Below the pieces are notes generated by a model. It saw nothing but the letters and a program-made list of their open reading frames with translations. It was not told where the DNA came from and did no database searches. The translations under genes and the position numbers were made by a program. Positions 51,401 through 59,416 of a stretch of DNA of 64,000 nt are shown one piece after another (the first letter of the stretch is position 1; each line of letters begins with the position of its first letter). The stretch is taken from NCBI RefSeq assembly GCF_011761185.1, contig NZ_JAAOYM010000001.1, positions 2,170,001 through 2,234,000 on the forward strand, in the 5' to 3' direction. The DNA is from Saccharomonospora amisosensis. Its GTDB lineage: Bacteria > Actinomycetota > Actinomycetes > Mycobacteriales > Pseudonocardiaceae.

Positions 51401-51706
51401 GCGAGAAACGCCATCGAGGCAAGGGTGCTGGTGACCGACCGGATGACCCCGCTGAAGGTCGGTGGCCGCACCCTGCACCAGGTCGGCCTGCCGTACCACT
51501 GGGGTGGCAACGGGGTCAGCACCGGCGACGCGGCCAACGAGTTGGCCTCCATGGCGCTGGACCCCAACGTGCACATCCAGGAGGTGAAGGCGCTGGCCTG
51601 CGACATCAGACCGGGCAGGAGGCCGCACGGGCCGCAGCGCGTTGAGCTGGTGCGCGAGTACCAGCGACGGGCCGGCATCACCGACGAGACCGGTACCGAG
51701 GTGTGA
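48455..51706 (+). CDS. fdhA: Formate dehydrogenase catalytic subunit, selenoprotein (UGA codon 189 = Sec)
   Basis: The 1083-residue molybdopterin enzyme oxidises formate to CO2. Seen: N-terminal 4Fe-4S motif CPYCAVGCGQ (Cys51, 54, 58) with Cys86 in RLCPKG; then NQARI-UGA-HSSTV, where the in-frame TGA (49019-49021) occupies the Mo ligand position and the frame stays open on both sides, followed by LGTSFGRGGATTFQQDL; later FVATTYRLTEHHTAGGMSR and a C-terminal molybdopterin dinucleotide domain. A SECIS-like hairpin follows the TGA. ATG 48455 has GGGAGG four bases upstream. The N-terminus (MGVRRWIEDWPVY) has no twin-arginine signal, so the active site should face the cytoplasm. selD, selC, selA and selB lie 15-19 kb upstream. 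First gene of the eight-gene respiratory operon. Confidence 0.94.
49019..49051 (+). promoter_or_regulatory. UGA selenocysteine codon with SECIS-like hairpin
   Basis: TGA is followed after 11 bases by GGTTCCC-AGTTT-GGGAACC, a perfect 7-bp stem with a 5-base loop. The loop has G and U at positions 2-3, as in the GGUCU loop of the E. coli fdhF SECIS, and TGACAC right at the codon is also the same as in fdhF. SelB would bind here. Confidence 0.88.
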
Positions 51707-51707
51707 C

Positions 51708-52649
51708 ATGACGACCGCGACCGATCCGGCGGGCGAGGCGGGCTACGCCGACCACCCGCCGAGGATGGGCTTCTTCACTGACACCACCGTGTGCATCGGT
51801 TGCAAGGCATGCGAGGTCGCCTGCAAGGAATGGAACGCCGTGCCAGCGGACGGCATGGAACTGACGGGGATGTCCTACGACAACACCGTCGGACTCGGTG
51901 CCAACACCTGGCGGCACGTGGCCTTCATCGAGCAGCGCAAACCACTCGCCGCGCAGGACCCGGGCATGTACCACGACACCGACGTGCTCGCGATGGCCCA
52001 GCGTGGCGCGGGCAGCGCGCCACCGGACGCCGCGATGACACCCACCACACCCGGCACCGGCGGTGGTGGTGACGGTGACTTCCGCTGGCTGATGGCCTCC
52101 GACGTGTGCAAGCACTGCACCCACGCCGCCTGCCTCGACGTGTGCCCGACCGGGTCGCTGTTTCGCACCGAGTTCGGCACGGTCGTGGTTCAGGAGGACA
52201 TCTGCAACGGCTGTGGCTACTGCATCCCGGCCTGCCCCTACGGGGTCATCGACCAACGCAAGGACGACGGCAGGGCGTGGAAGTGCACGCTGTGCTACGA
52301 CCGGCTCGGTAACGGGCTGGAGCCCGCCTGCGCCAAGGCGTGCCCCACCGACTCCATCCAGTTCGGACCGCTCGACGAACTGCGCGACCGGGCGGCGCGC
52401 CGGGTCGAGCGGCTACACGAGGCCGGGGTGACCGACGCCAGGCTCTACGGCGAGAACCCCAGCGACGGAGTCGGCGGCGACGGCGCGTTCTTCCTGCTGC
52501 TGGACGAGCCGGAGGTCTACGGCTTCCCGCCCGATCCGGTGGTGACGACCAAGGATCTGCCCAGCATGTGGCGGCACGTCGCCACGGCGGCCGCGACGCT
52601 GGTCGCCGGCGCGGCGGCGGCCTTCCTCGGCGCGGCGAAGGGACGGTGA
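51708..52649 (+). CDS. fdhB: Formate dehydrogenase iron-sulfur subunit
   Basis: The 313-residue ferredoxin-like subunit has four cysteine clusters: CIGCKACEVAC, CKHCTHAACLDVC, CNGCGYCIPAC and CTLCYDRLGNGLEPACAKAC, for four 4Fe-4S centres. A Gly-rich insertion of about 40 residues lies between the first and second cluster. One hydrophobic segment at the C-terminus (ATAAATLVAGAAAAFLG) anchors it to the membrane. No signal peptide, matching the cytoplasmic catalytic subunit. ATG 51708 is one base after the fdhA stop. It passes electrons to the NrfD-type subunit encoded next. Confidence 0.93.
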   Translation: MTTATDPAGEAGYADHPPRMGFFTDTTVCIGCKACEVACKEWNAVPADGMELTGMSYDNTVGLGANTWRHVAFIEQRKPLAAQDPGMYHDTDVLAMAQRGAGSAPPDAAMTPTTPGTGGGGDGDFRWLMASDVCKHCTHAACLDVCPTGSLFRTEFGTVVVQEDICNGCGYCIPACPYGVIDQRKDDGRAWKCTLCYDRLGNGLEPACAKACPTDSIQFGPLDELRDRAARRVERLHEAGVTDARLYGENPSDGVGGDGAFFLLLDEPEVYGFPPDPVVTTKDLPSMWRHVATAAATLVAGAAAAFLGAAKGR

Positions 52650-52651
52650 CG

Positions 52652-53635
52652 ATGAACTCGCAACAGCAGGCCAGGCCGGGCAGGGAGGCGATGACCGGCG
52701 TGGCGACCGGACGTCGCAGGCGGGGGCGCGGGGAGCAGCCGGTGGTACCGGACACCGAGTTCACGTCGTACTACGGCAAGCCGGTGATCAACGGGCCGGT
52801 GTGGAAGTCGCCGGATATTCCCGGCTACCTGTTCCTCGGCGGGCTCGCGGGAGCGTCGTCGCTGCTCGCCGCGGGCTCGCAGCTGCGGGGCGACACGCGG
52901 GTGGCGACGGCGGCCAAGACGGGCGCGCTCGGTGCCATCACGCTGTCCGTCGGTGCGCTGGTGCACGACCTCGGCAGACCGGGGCGGTTCGTGAACATGC
53001 TGCGGGTGTTCAAGCCGACCTCACCGATGAACCTGGGTTCGTGGCTGCTGGCGGGCTACGGTCCGCTGGCGGGTGTCTCCGCGGCGTCGGCCGTGACGGG
53101 TCGGCTGCCGAAGCTGGGGGCCGCGGCCACGGCGGGTGCGGCTCTGCTCGGTCCCGCTGTCGCGTCCTACACCGCCGCGCTGGTCAGTGACACGGCGGTA
53201 CCCGCCTGGCACGACGGCCATCGGGAGATGCCCTACGTGTTCACCGGTTCGGCGGCGGTCGCCGCGGGCGGTCTCGGGCTGCTGGCCGACGGCGAAAGGG
53301 CGAGCACGCCCGCCCGCAACCTGGCGCTGTTCGGCACCGGGCTCGAACTCGCCGCATCCCGGCTGATGGAGCGGCGGCTCGGAATGGTGGCCGAACCCTA
53401 CCGAACCGGCAGGTCCGGCAAGCTGCTGCGGGCCGGTGAGCTGCTCGCCGTGGCGGGAACCGCAGGGGGGTTCCTGTCACGGCGAAGCAGGCTGGCCAGA
53501 GCGCTCTCGGGAGCAGGGCTGATCGCTGCTTCCGCGCTGACCAAGTGGGGCGTCTTCGACGCGGGCATCGCTTCGGCGGACGACCCGAAGTACACGGTCG
53601 TTCCGCAACGGCAACGGCTGCGGGAGGGTTCGTGA
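52652..53635 (+). CDS. nrfD: NrfD/PsrC-type quinone-reactive membrane subunit
   Basis: The 327-residue protein has several hydrophobic helices (from IPGYLFLGGLAGASSLLAAGS onward) and the NrfD-type loops HDLGRPGRFVNMLRVFKPTSPMNLGSW (in parts) and TAVPAWHDGHREMPYVFTGSAA. NrfD subunits carry no haem and exchange electrons with quinone. This replaces the haem-b gamma subunit of the E. coli enzyme. ATG 52652 follows GGGACGGTGACG. It sits between fdhB and the oxidase subunit II gene, whose GTG overlaps its stop. Confidence 0.88.
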   Translation: MNSQQQARPGREAMTGVATGRRRRGRGEQPVVPDTEFTSYYGKPVINGPVWKSPDIPGYLFLGGLAGASSLLAAGSQLRGDTRVATAAKTGALGAITLSVGALVHDLGRPGRFVNMLRVFKPTSPMNLGSWLLAGYGPLAGVSAASAVTGRLPKLGAAATAGAALLGPAVASYTAALVSDTAVPAWHDGHREMPYVFTGSAAVAAGGLGLLADGERASTPARNLALFGTGLELAASRLMERRLGMVAEPYRTGRSGKLLRAGELLAVAGTAGGFLSRRSRLARALSGAGLIAASALTKWGVFDAGIASADDPKYTVVPQRQRLREGS

Positions 53636-54285
53636 GTTTCCTCGAGGTTTTCCAGCGGACCCTGTCGTGGCAGGCCGTGGTGGCCTCGGTGGTGTTCGGC
53701 CTGATAGCGCTCACGTTGCTCGGCACGCTCGCGGTGTCGAGGCGGCGCTCACCCGATCGCAGGCGCAGGGACAGCCGCCCGGTACTGGAGGGTGTCTACG
53801 CGCTGCTGCTGGCGGGCACGGCGGGCGTGATCGTCTATGTGACCGCGTCGGCACACCAGGAAGTGCGCACCGGCGAGACGGGCTACCACGTGAGCAACCG
53901 CCCGGGGGCGGTGAGGGTTGACGTCACGGCGTTCCAGTGGTGCTGGCAGTTCGACTACGCCGACACCGGCAAATCCGTGACCGGAACCTGCCGTGAAGGC
54001 AATGAAGGGTTGCCGACGCTCGTGGTTCCCACCGGCAGGCCGGTGGAACTCAGGCTCACCTCCAACGACGTGGTGCACGCGCTGTGGATTCCCGACCTGG
54101 CCGTGAAGCTGGACACCTACCCCGACCACACCAACACGCTGACGATGAGCTTCGACCGGGAGGGTCGCTGGCTGGGGCGCTGCGCGGAGTTCTGCGGTGA
54201 GCACCACCCGGCCATGCACTTCAACGTGCGCGCCGTGGCGCCCCAGGAGTATCAGCAGTGGCTTCAGCAGGGGCCGGCCGCATGA
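53632..54285 (+). CDS. coxB: Haem-copper oxidase subunit II (CuA protein)
   Basis: The 217-residue protein has two N-terminal membrane helices and an extracytoplasmic cupredoxin domain with the complete CuA set: His in NDVVHALWIPDL, and CAEFCGEHHPAM (two Cys, Glu, His, Met). There is no lipobox, unlike mycobacterial CtaC, and no fused cytochrome c. GTG 53632 overlaps the nrfD stop by four bases, and its own stop overlaps the subunit I start, so the formate dehydrogenase and oxidase genes are translationally linked. It would take electrons from a cytochrome c or directly from a partner. Confidence 0.92.
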   Translation: MSFLEVFQRTLSWQAVVASVVFGLIALTLLGTLAVSRRRSPDRRRRDSRPVLEGVYALLLAGTAGVIVYVTASAHQEVRTGETGYHVSNRPGAVRVDVTAFQWCWQFDYADTGKSVTGTCREGNEGLPTLVVPTGRPVELRLTSNDVVHALWIPDLAVKLDTYPDHTNTLTMSFDREGRWLGRCAEFCGEHHPAMHFNVRAVAPQEYQQWLQQGPAA

Positions 54286-55907
54286 CGGCCGAACTCGACA
54301 CGGTCACCGGGCAGGTGCCATCTCCTTCGCCGTCCCGGTCGTGGCTGGCGACGACCGACCACAAGCGGATCGCGCTGCTCACCATCAGCACCGCGTTGCT
54401 GCTGATGTTCGGGATGGGGGCGCTGGCGCTGGTGATGCGTGCCCAGCTCGCCCAGCCGGAGCTGGGCCTGGTGAACAACGACCTTTACAACCAGCTGTTC
54501 ACCATCCACGGCTCGGGAATGATCTACCTGGTGATCACGCCCATCGCCGTGGCGTTCGGGCTGTATCTGGTGCCGTTGCAGGTCGGCGCGCCCGCCGTGG
54601 CGGCGCCGCGGCTGACGATGCTGGGCTACTGGCTGTATGCGGGTGGCGCCGTGACGATCCTCGCCGGGTTCGTCACCACCGGCGGCGCCGCGAAGGAGGG
54701 CTGGACCGCCTACACCCCGCTGTCCACCGCGCGCTTCTCCCCGGGATTCGGCACCGACCTGTGGCTGCTGGGCACGTTCGCCGCGACGGTTGGAACGATG
54801 CTCATGGCGGCCACCGTGCTGTGGACGGTGTTGCTGAAACGCACCCCCGGGATGACGATGCTGCGCATCCCGGTGTTCAGCTGGTCGATGGTGGCGACGA
54901 ACCTGATGGTGCTTGCCGCCTTTCCCTCGCTGCTGATCGCGCTGGGAATGATCGCGGTGGGCAGGACCGCCTCCGAGTTGTTCAGCCAGAACGTGTTCAA
55001 CATCGGCTACCAGCACCTGTTCTGGTTCTACGGGCATCCCGTCGTCTACGTGATGTTCTTCCCGTTCGTCGGCGCGGTCGCGGAGGTGCTGTCGACGTTC
55101 GCGGGCCGCCGGTTCTTCGGCTACAAGGCCACGGTGCTGTCGTTGCTGGCGTTCGCGGCGCTGTCGATGAGCGTGTGGGGCCACCACATGTTCACCACCG
55201 GTCAGGTCGCCGACAACTACTACTCGCTCACCTCGATCATGCTGCTCGTCCCGGCCGGTATCGAGTACTTGGCGATGCTCGGCACGATCATCGGGGCCAA
55301 GCTGCGGCTGGCCGTGCCGATGCTGTTCGCGCTGGCGTTCATCCCGCAGTTCCTCATCGGCGGGCTCACCGGGATCATGGTCGGTACCCCGGTGGTGGAC
55401 TACCAGATGCAGGACAGCTACTTCGTGGTCGCCCACTTCCACTACACCCTGGTGGCGGGCAGCCTGTTCGGTCTGTTCGCCGGTTTCTACTTCTGGTTCC
55501 CCAAGGCCACCGGCGTGCTGCTGGGCAAGGGACTCGGCCACGCGCACTTCTGGCTCATGGTGGCGGGTACCAACGTCACCTTCCTGCCGATGTTCTGGCT
55601 CGGTGTGGCCGGGATGCCCCGCAGGGTCGCCACCTACCTGCCCACCGACGGCTTCGGGACCGGCAACCTCATCGCCACCATCGGCTCCGGCCTGCTTGGG
55701 CTGGGCATGCTGGCGTTCGCGCTGAACATCGTGCTCTCGCTCGCCCGCCGCAAGCGAGTCGCGCCGGACAACCCGTGGCGGGCGCACACCCTGGAGTGGG
55801 CGACGTCCTCGCCGCCACCTCCGCACAACTTCGACGCCGACCACCCGATCCCGCCCATCCGCAGCTTCACCCCGATGCTCGACCTGCGTAAGGAAGGCAG
55901 GCGGTGA
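54282..55907 (+). CDS. coxA: Haem-copper oxidase subunit I, atypical proton-channel residues
   Basis: The 541-residue, about 12-helix protein keeps all metal ligands: His76 (IHGSGMIYL), His252 and the cross-linked Tyr256 (GHPVVY), His301-His302 (WGHHMFTTG), His385 and His387 (AHFHYTLVAG). Three hallmark residues of A-type oxidases differ: the Glu of GHPEVY is Val254; the K-channel Lys of PTGVK is Glu328 (PAGIEYL); and the D-channel Asp of APDMAFPR is replaced in APAVAAPR. The enzyme should reduce oxygen but may pump by another route or not at all. ATG overlaps the coxB stop. No subunit III gene is present in the window. Confidence 0.92.
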   Translation: MTAELDTVTGQVPSPSPSRSWLATTDHKRIALLTISTALLLMFGMGALALVMRAQLAQPELGLVNNDLYNQLFTIHGSGMIYLVITPIAVAFGLYLVPLQVGAPAVAAPRLTMLGYWLYAGGAVTILAGFVTTGGAAKEGWTAYTPLSTARFSPGFGTDLWLLGTFAATVGTMLMAATVLWTVLLKRTPGMTMLRIPVFSWSMVATNLMVLAAFPSLLIALGMIAVGRTASELFSQNVFNIGYQHLFWFYGHPVVYVMFFPFVGAVAEVLSTFAGRRFFGYKATVLSLLAFAALSMSVWGHHMFTTGQVADNYYSLTSIMLLVPAGIEYLAMLGTIIGAKLRLAVPMLFALAFIPQFLIGGLTGIMVGTPVVDYQMQDSYFVVAHFHYTLVAGSLFGLFAGFYFWFPKATGVLLGKGLGHAHFWLMVAGTNVTFLPMFWLGVAGMPRRVATYLPTDGFGTGNLIATIGSGLLGLGMLAFALNIVLSLARRKRVAPDNPWRAHTLEWATSSPPPPHNFDADHPIPPIRSFTPMLDLRKEGRR

Positions 55908-56398
55908 AGGCGGTACTCGTGGTGTTCGGTTGGGCGGCGCTGAACGCGGTGCTGGTGCTGGTGATGCTGCCCTACGGTGAGAGCGCGCTGTTCATCGGCA
56001 TGTACGGCGCTGGTGTCGCCGTCATCACGCTGTTCGGAGTCGTGGTGTGGCTGGTGGCGCGCGCCGCGGGCTGGCAAAGCCGTGGCGCGCGGCTGGCCAC
56101 CGCCAGCCTGTCCTCGGGCTTCGTCGCCCTGGCCGCGATCCTCGTCGGCCTCTCCTTCGTCTACGGGTACTGGTTCGCCGTGTTCGCGGGGCTGCCGCTG
56201 ATAGCGGCCGCCTACCGGCTGTCGAAGGAGCGCCTACCGCAAGGGATGAGGCCTACCGCCACGGCGGTGCCCACGCTGCCTGCCGAGCGCACCAGGGCGC
56301 CGTCGGCCCTCACCCGGCCGGTCAAGGCGGTCGCCTCGGTGTTCGCCGCGGTCACCGCCGCGCGCTCGCTGCGGCCGTCGAGGAGGGCAAGGCGGTGA
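55904..56398 (+). CDS. Four-helix membrane protein of the oxidase operon
   Basis: The 164-residue protein has about four hydrophobic helices (AVLVVFGWAALNAVLVLVM, YGAGVAVITLFGVVVWLVA, LSSGFVALAAILVGLSFVY and FAVFAGLPLIAAA) and a basic C-terminal tail. I do not recognise a named family. Position between subunit I and a second small membrane gene, with four-base overlaps on both sides, makes an accessory subunit (replacing subunit IV) or assembly factor likely. Starts at GTG 55904. Confidence 0.7.
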   Translation: MKAVLVVFGWAALNAVLVLVMLPYGESALFIGMYGAGVAVITLFGVVVWLVARAAGWQSRGARLATASLSSGFVALAAILVGLSFVYGYWFAVFAGLPLIAAAYRLSKERLPQGMRPTATAVPTLPAERTRAPSALTRPVKAVASVFAAVTAARSLRPSRRARR

Positions 56399-56859
56399 CC
56401 GGGCAGCTGGTGCACATGGCGGCGATGGGCCTGCTGGTCTCGGTGCTGGCTCCGGTGATCGTGCTCGCCGGGCGGCGCACCGTGCCCTGGCACCGGGTGC
56501 CGGCACCCGCGCTGCCCACCCTCGTCGGCTTCGTGCTGCTGCACGGCGGGATCACGGTGTTCCTCGAACAGCGACACGTGCCTGCGCTCGCGGAGGCCTG
56601 GTTGCACCTGCTGCTGCTCGCGGGCGCGGTCGTGTTCTGGTTGCCCGTGCTGGAACCAGGGCACGGGCTCAGCGACGCGGGCCGCAGCGTCTACCTGTTC
56701 CTGGCCGGGCCTTCGCTGGACCTCGCCGCCGTCTACCTCGTGCTCACCGGCGACTCGGCGGGTGGTATCGCCATGATCGTCGCGATGCTGCCCGTGGGGT
56801 TCGCCGCTGTCGGCGTGACGTGGCGCTGGATCAGCAGGGAGGAGCAGCGAACGCCATGA
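56395..56859 (+). CDS. Membrane protein, possible CtaG-like oxidase assembly factor
   Basis: The 154-residue protein has about five helices with histidines at helix ends (LVHMAAMG, LLHGGITVFLEQRH, AWLHLLLLAGAVVFWLPVLEP). The H...WLH...FWLPVLEP pattern recalls the caa3 oxidase assembly factor CtaG/DUF1404, which is normally longer, so this call is tentative. GTG 56395 overlaps the upstream stop, and its stop overlaps the cytochrome b start. It may deliver copper to the oxidase or link it to cytochrome b. Confidence 0.55.
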   Translation: MTGQLVHMAAMGLLVSVLAPVIVLAGRRTVPWHRVPAPALPTLVGFVLLHGGITVFLEQRHVPALAEAWLHLLLLAGAVVFWLPVLEPGHGLSDAGRSVYLFLAGPSLDLAAVYLVLTGDSAGGIAMIVAMLPVGFAAVGVTWRWISREEQRTP

Positions 56860-58421
56860 GGACAGCGGAGCGGGCAGGCAGGGGCACGCGCGCCATGGCG
56901 GCCATGGACACCCGGTTCCACCTGGCCAAGGCGCTGCGGCCCCGGCTGAACAAGGTGTTTCCCGAACATTTCACCTTCCTGTTCGGTGAGCTGGCGCTGT
57001 ACAGCTTCGTGGTGCTGGTGGTGTCCGGCACCTACCTGGCGCTGTTCTTCGATCCGTCGATGACCGAGACGACCTACCGGGGTTCCTACACGTTCCTGCA
57101 GGGCCTTGAGTTCTCCCGCGCCTACGCCACGTCGCTGGACATCTCGTTCGAGGTCAGGGGCGGCTTGCTGGTGCGGCAGGTGCACCACTGGACCGCGCTG
57201 ATCTTCGTGGCCGCGATCGTGACCCACATGGGGCGCATCTTCTTCACCGGTGCCTACCGACGGCCGAGGGAGCTGAACTGGCTGATCGGCGTCTTCCTGC
57301 TCGCGCTGGCCATCCTGGAGGGTTTCCTGGGCTACTCGATGCCCGACGACCTGCTGTCCGGCCAGGGGGTACGCATCGCATCGGGGATCGTGCTGAGCAT
57401 CCCGCTGGTGGGTACGTGGCTGCACTGGATGGTGTTCGGGGGCGAGTTCCCCGGTGACATCTTCGTGCCGCGGTTCTTCACGCTGCATGTCTTCCTGGTC
57501 CCCGGGCTGATCCTCGCACTGGTCGCCGTTCACCTGGCCTCGGTGTGGTATCAGGAACACACCCAGTTCCCCGGCAGGAGGAAACGCGAGAGCAACGCGG
57601 TCGGTACCCGGACGGTGCCCGCGTTCGCGATGAAGAGCACCGGCCTCGCCACCGGCGTCACCGCGATCATGGTGCTGCTCGGTGGGTTCTTCCAGATCAA
57701 CCCGATCTTCAACTACGGTCCGTACCTGGCCTCGCACAGTTCGCTCAACGCACAGCCCGACTGGTACCTGATCTTCGTCGAGGGCGCGCTGCGGCTGTTT
57801 CCCTCCTGGCGGATCACCGTGGGCGGCCACTCGATCGCGGCCGCTTTCTGGCCTGCTGTGGTGCTGCCCGCCACGCTGTTTCTGCTGCTCGCGGCGTATC
57901 CGTTCATCGAACGCAAGCTCACAAGGGACTACCGCGAGCATCACCTGTTGCAGCGGCCGAGGGACGCGCCGGTGCGCACAGCCACGGGCGCGATGGCGCT
58001 GACCTTCTTCATGGTGTTGATGATCGCGGGCTCCGACGACGTCATCGCGTTCCTGTTCAAGATCCCCATAGAGGGCTTCGTGTGGGCGCTGCGCATGGCG
58101 CTGTTCGCGCTGCCGCCGCTGGCCTTCCTGATCGCCTACCGGTCGTGCCTGCGGCTGCAGCGGTTCGACACCGACGTGCTCGAGCGGGGTGTGCACGCGG
58201 GTGTCGTGGAGCGCAGAGCGGACGGCTACTACGTGGAGGTCAGGCAGCCGCTGGCCGCCGACCCCGACGGCGGCGCACCCCGGCGCCCGCGTTACCAGGG
58301 CAGCAGGCTGCCCACGCTGCCCGGTGACCTGAACACCCGTCCCGAGGAGGACAATTCCGAAGGTGGCGACCAACCGCGGCAAGCGCAGCGCCGGAATACT
58401 GCTGTACCGCCTGAGCGGTGA
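56856..58421 (+). CDS. qcrB: Cytochrome b subunit of QcrB type
   Basis: The 521-residue protein is a full actinobacterial-style cytochrome b: haem ligands in VRQVHHWTALIFVAAIVTHMGR and FTLHVFLVPGLILALVAVHLAS (two His per pair), the Qo motif as QPDWY, and a long cytoplasmic C-terminus. In the usual actinobacterial chain qcrB follows qcrC and qcrA; neither the Rieske protein nor cytochrome cc is encoded here. A stand-alone cytochrome b behind an oxidase and formate dehydrogenase is unusual. Its last 59 bases overlap the Nudix gene, and the tail after DLNTRPEED looks unstructured. Confidence 0.9.
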   Translation: MRTAERAGRGTRAMAAMDTRFHLAKALRPRLNKVFPEHFTFLFGELALYSFVVLVVSGTYLALFFDPSMTETTYRGSYTFLQGLEFSRAYATSLDISFEVRGGLLVRQVHHWTALIFVAAIVTHMGRIFFTGAYRRPRELNWLIGVFLLALAILEGFLGYSMPDDLLSGQGVRIASGIVLSIPLVGTWLHWMVFGGEFPGDIFVPRFFTLHVFLVPGLILALVAVHLASVWYQEHTQFPGRRKRESNAVGTRTVPAFAMKSTGLATGVTAIMVLLGGFFQINPIFNYGPYLASHSSLNAQPDWYLIFVEGALRLFPSWRITVGGHSIAAAFWPAVVLPATLFLLLAAYPFIERKLTRDYREHHLLQRPRDAPVRTATGAMALTFFMVLMIAGSDDVIAFLFKIPIEGFVWALRMALFALPPLAFLIAYRSCLRLQRFDTDVLERGVHAGVVERRADGYYVEVRQPLAADPDGGAPRRPRYQGSRLPTLPGDLNTRPEEDNSEGGDQPRQAQRRNTAVPPER

Positions 58422-58836
58422 CCGGCCGGAGGTACTGCTCGGCCATATGGGTGGACCGTTCTGGGCGCGCCGCGACGCCGGTGCCTGGTCGGTGCCCAAG
58501 GGGGAGTACGACGACACCGAGCAGCCGCTGGCCGCGGCTCGGCGGGAGTTCGGCGAGGAACTCGGTCTGCCCGTGCCGGGAGGCCGGCCGGTGGACCTGG
58601 GAGAGGTCCGGCAGGGCAGCGGCAAGCTGGTGAGGGTGTGGGCCGTGGAGGGCGACCTGGACCCTGGTGCCGTGGTGCCCGGCACGTTCGAGCTGGAATG
58701 GCCGAAGGGTTCGGGCCGGGTGCGGTCGTTTCCCGAGGTCGACCGGGTCGGTTGGTTCGGACTCGACGTCGCGGCTGAGAAGATCGTGGCCGGACAACGC
58801 CCGTTTCTCGATCAGCTGCGGCGAATATTGGACTGA
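58363..58836 (+). CDS. Nudix hydrolase
   Basis: The 157-residue protein has the Nudix box as GEYDDTEQPLAAARREFGEELG, with the catalytic Glu residues in place, after SAGILLYRL and VPKGEY. The group with LLGHMGGPFWARRDAGAWSVPKG resembles diadenosine-polyphosphate or NUDIX NTP hydrolases of 150-160 residues. GTG 58363 begins inside the qcrB 3' end (59-base overlap, different frame), with AGGAGG 12 bases and GAAGG immediately upstream. Substrate unknown; unlikely to be part of the respiratory complex. Confidence 0.88.
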   Translation: MATNRGKRSAGILLYRLSGDRPEVLLGHMGGPFWARRDAGAWSVPKGEYDDTEQPLAAARREFGEELGLPVPGGRPVDLGEVRQGSGKLVRVWAVEGDLDPGAVVPGTFELEWPKGSGRVRSFPEVDRVGWFGLDVAAEKIVAGQRPFLDQLRRILD

Positions 58837-58898
58837 GCGTTCACACCGCAACTCCTGCATTGGTCCATTCGGGTGTACTAGACCTTTTCTTTGTCACT

Positions 58899-58923
58899 GT
58901 TTGCATGCCACCCATCAGGGTAT
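58899..58923 (+). promoter_or_regulatory. SigF/SigB-type promoter
   Basis: GTTT (58899-58902), 15 bases, GGGTAT (58918-58923): a perfect match to the stress-sigma consensus. The ATG of the next gene is nine bases further, so the transcript is leaderless or nearly so. Confidence 0.7.
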
Positions 58924-58932
58924 GCCCGGACT

Positions 58933-59259
58933 ATGAGCACGGTGCCGGAAGCGATGGTGACAGCAACAGGCCCGGTGCGTGTCCAGGCGGAGCCGATCCG
59001 ACATATCGCGCTGGCGGACGGGACCCAGGTGCGGGTCCTCGCTTCGTATCCGGTGCGGCCGGAAGCCGATCTCTTCAGCATCGAGGCGCCCATCGAGTTC
59101 CGTTGCGCCACCTGCTGCGATCCGTGCGAGGCGACGCTCGTGGCCGTCCGTGACGAGTGGTTGGTCTGCCCGGGCTGCTACGCCTCGACCGAGCGGATTT
59201 CGGACATATCACCCACGGTTCCGGCCGTGGCAGGTTCGGACAGGGCGACAGCCGCGTGA
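58933..59259 (+). CDS. Small protein with two CxxC pairs
   Basis: The 108-residue protein has FRCATCCDPCEATLVAV and WLVCPGCYASTE, which can form a four-cysteine zinc ribbon; the N-terminal part (VRVLASYPVRPEADLF) is beta-rich. Layout and size recall the CxxC protein at 47694-47984, though sequence identity is low. ATG 58933 lies nine bases after a perfect stress-sigma -10, so expression under stress or stationary phase is likely. Function unknown. Confidence 0.65.
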   Translation: MSTVPEAMVTATGPVRVQAEPIRHIALADGTQVRVLASYPVRPEADLFSIEAPIEFRCATCCDPCEATLVAVRDEWLVCPGCYASTERISDISPTVPAVAGSDRATAA

Positions 59260-59310
59260 ATTGGGGGCTTTCGACCCTGCTGTCCGGTGGGCCCCGCCAG
59301 TCACATTGGG

Positions 59311-59353
59311 TACGTTCGCCCGCCAGTTCCGCGGTCAGGACGGGGCGAACGTA
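59311..59353. repeat. Inverted repeat with 11-base arms
   Basis: TACGTTCGCCC and GGGCGAACGTA are separated by 21 bases. It lies in the 248-base gap between convergent genes. It may be part of a complex terminator region or a regulator site. Confidence 0.5.
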
Positions 59354-59416
59354 ACGGGGTCCGGCCGCGGGAGGGGCACTCGTCGGGCGCGGGGAAAGTA
59401 TCCGGCGGGTGCCGGC

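Noticed and set aside
56733-58685. Large minus-strand frame across qcrB
   Set aside because: It is antisense to a certain cytochrome b, and its translation is low-complexity His/Gln/Arg-rich.
58909-58922. CACCCATCAGGGTA as a third CsoR-type operator
   Set aside because: One arm is imperfect (CACCC), and the GGGTA is part of a perfect stress-sigma -10.
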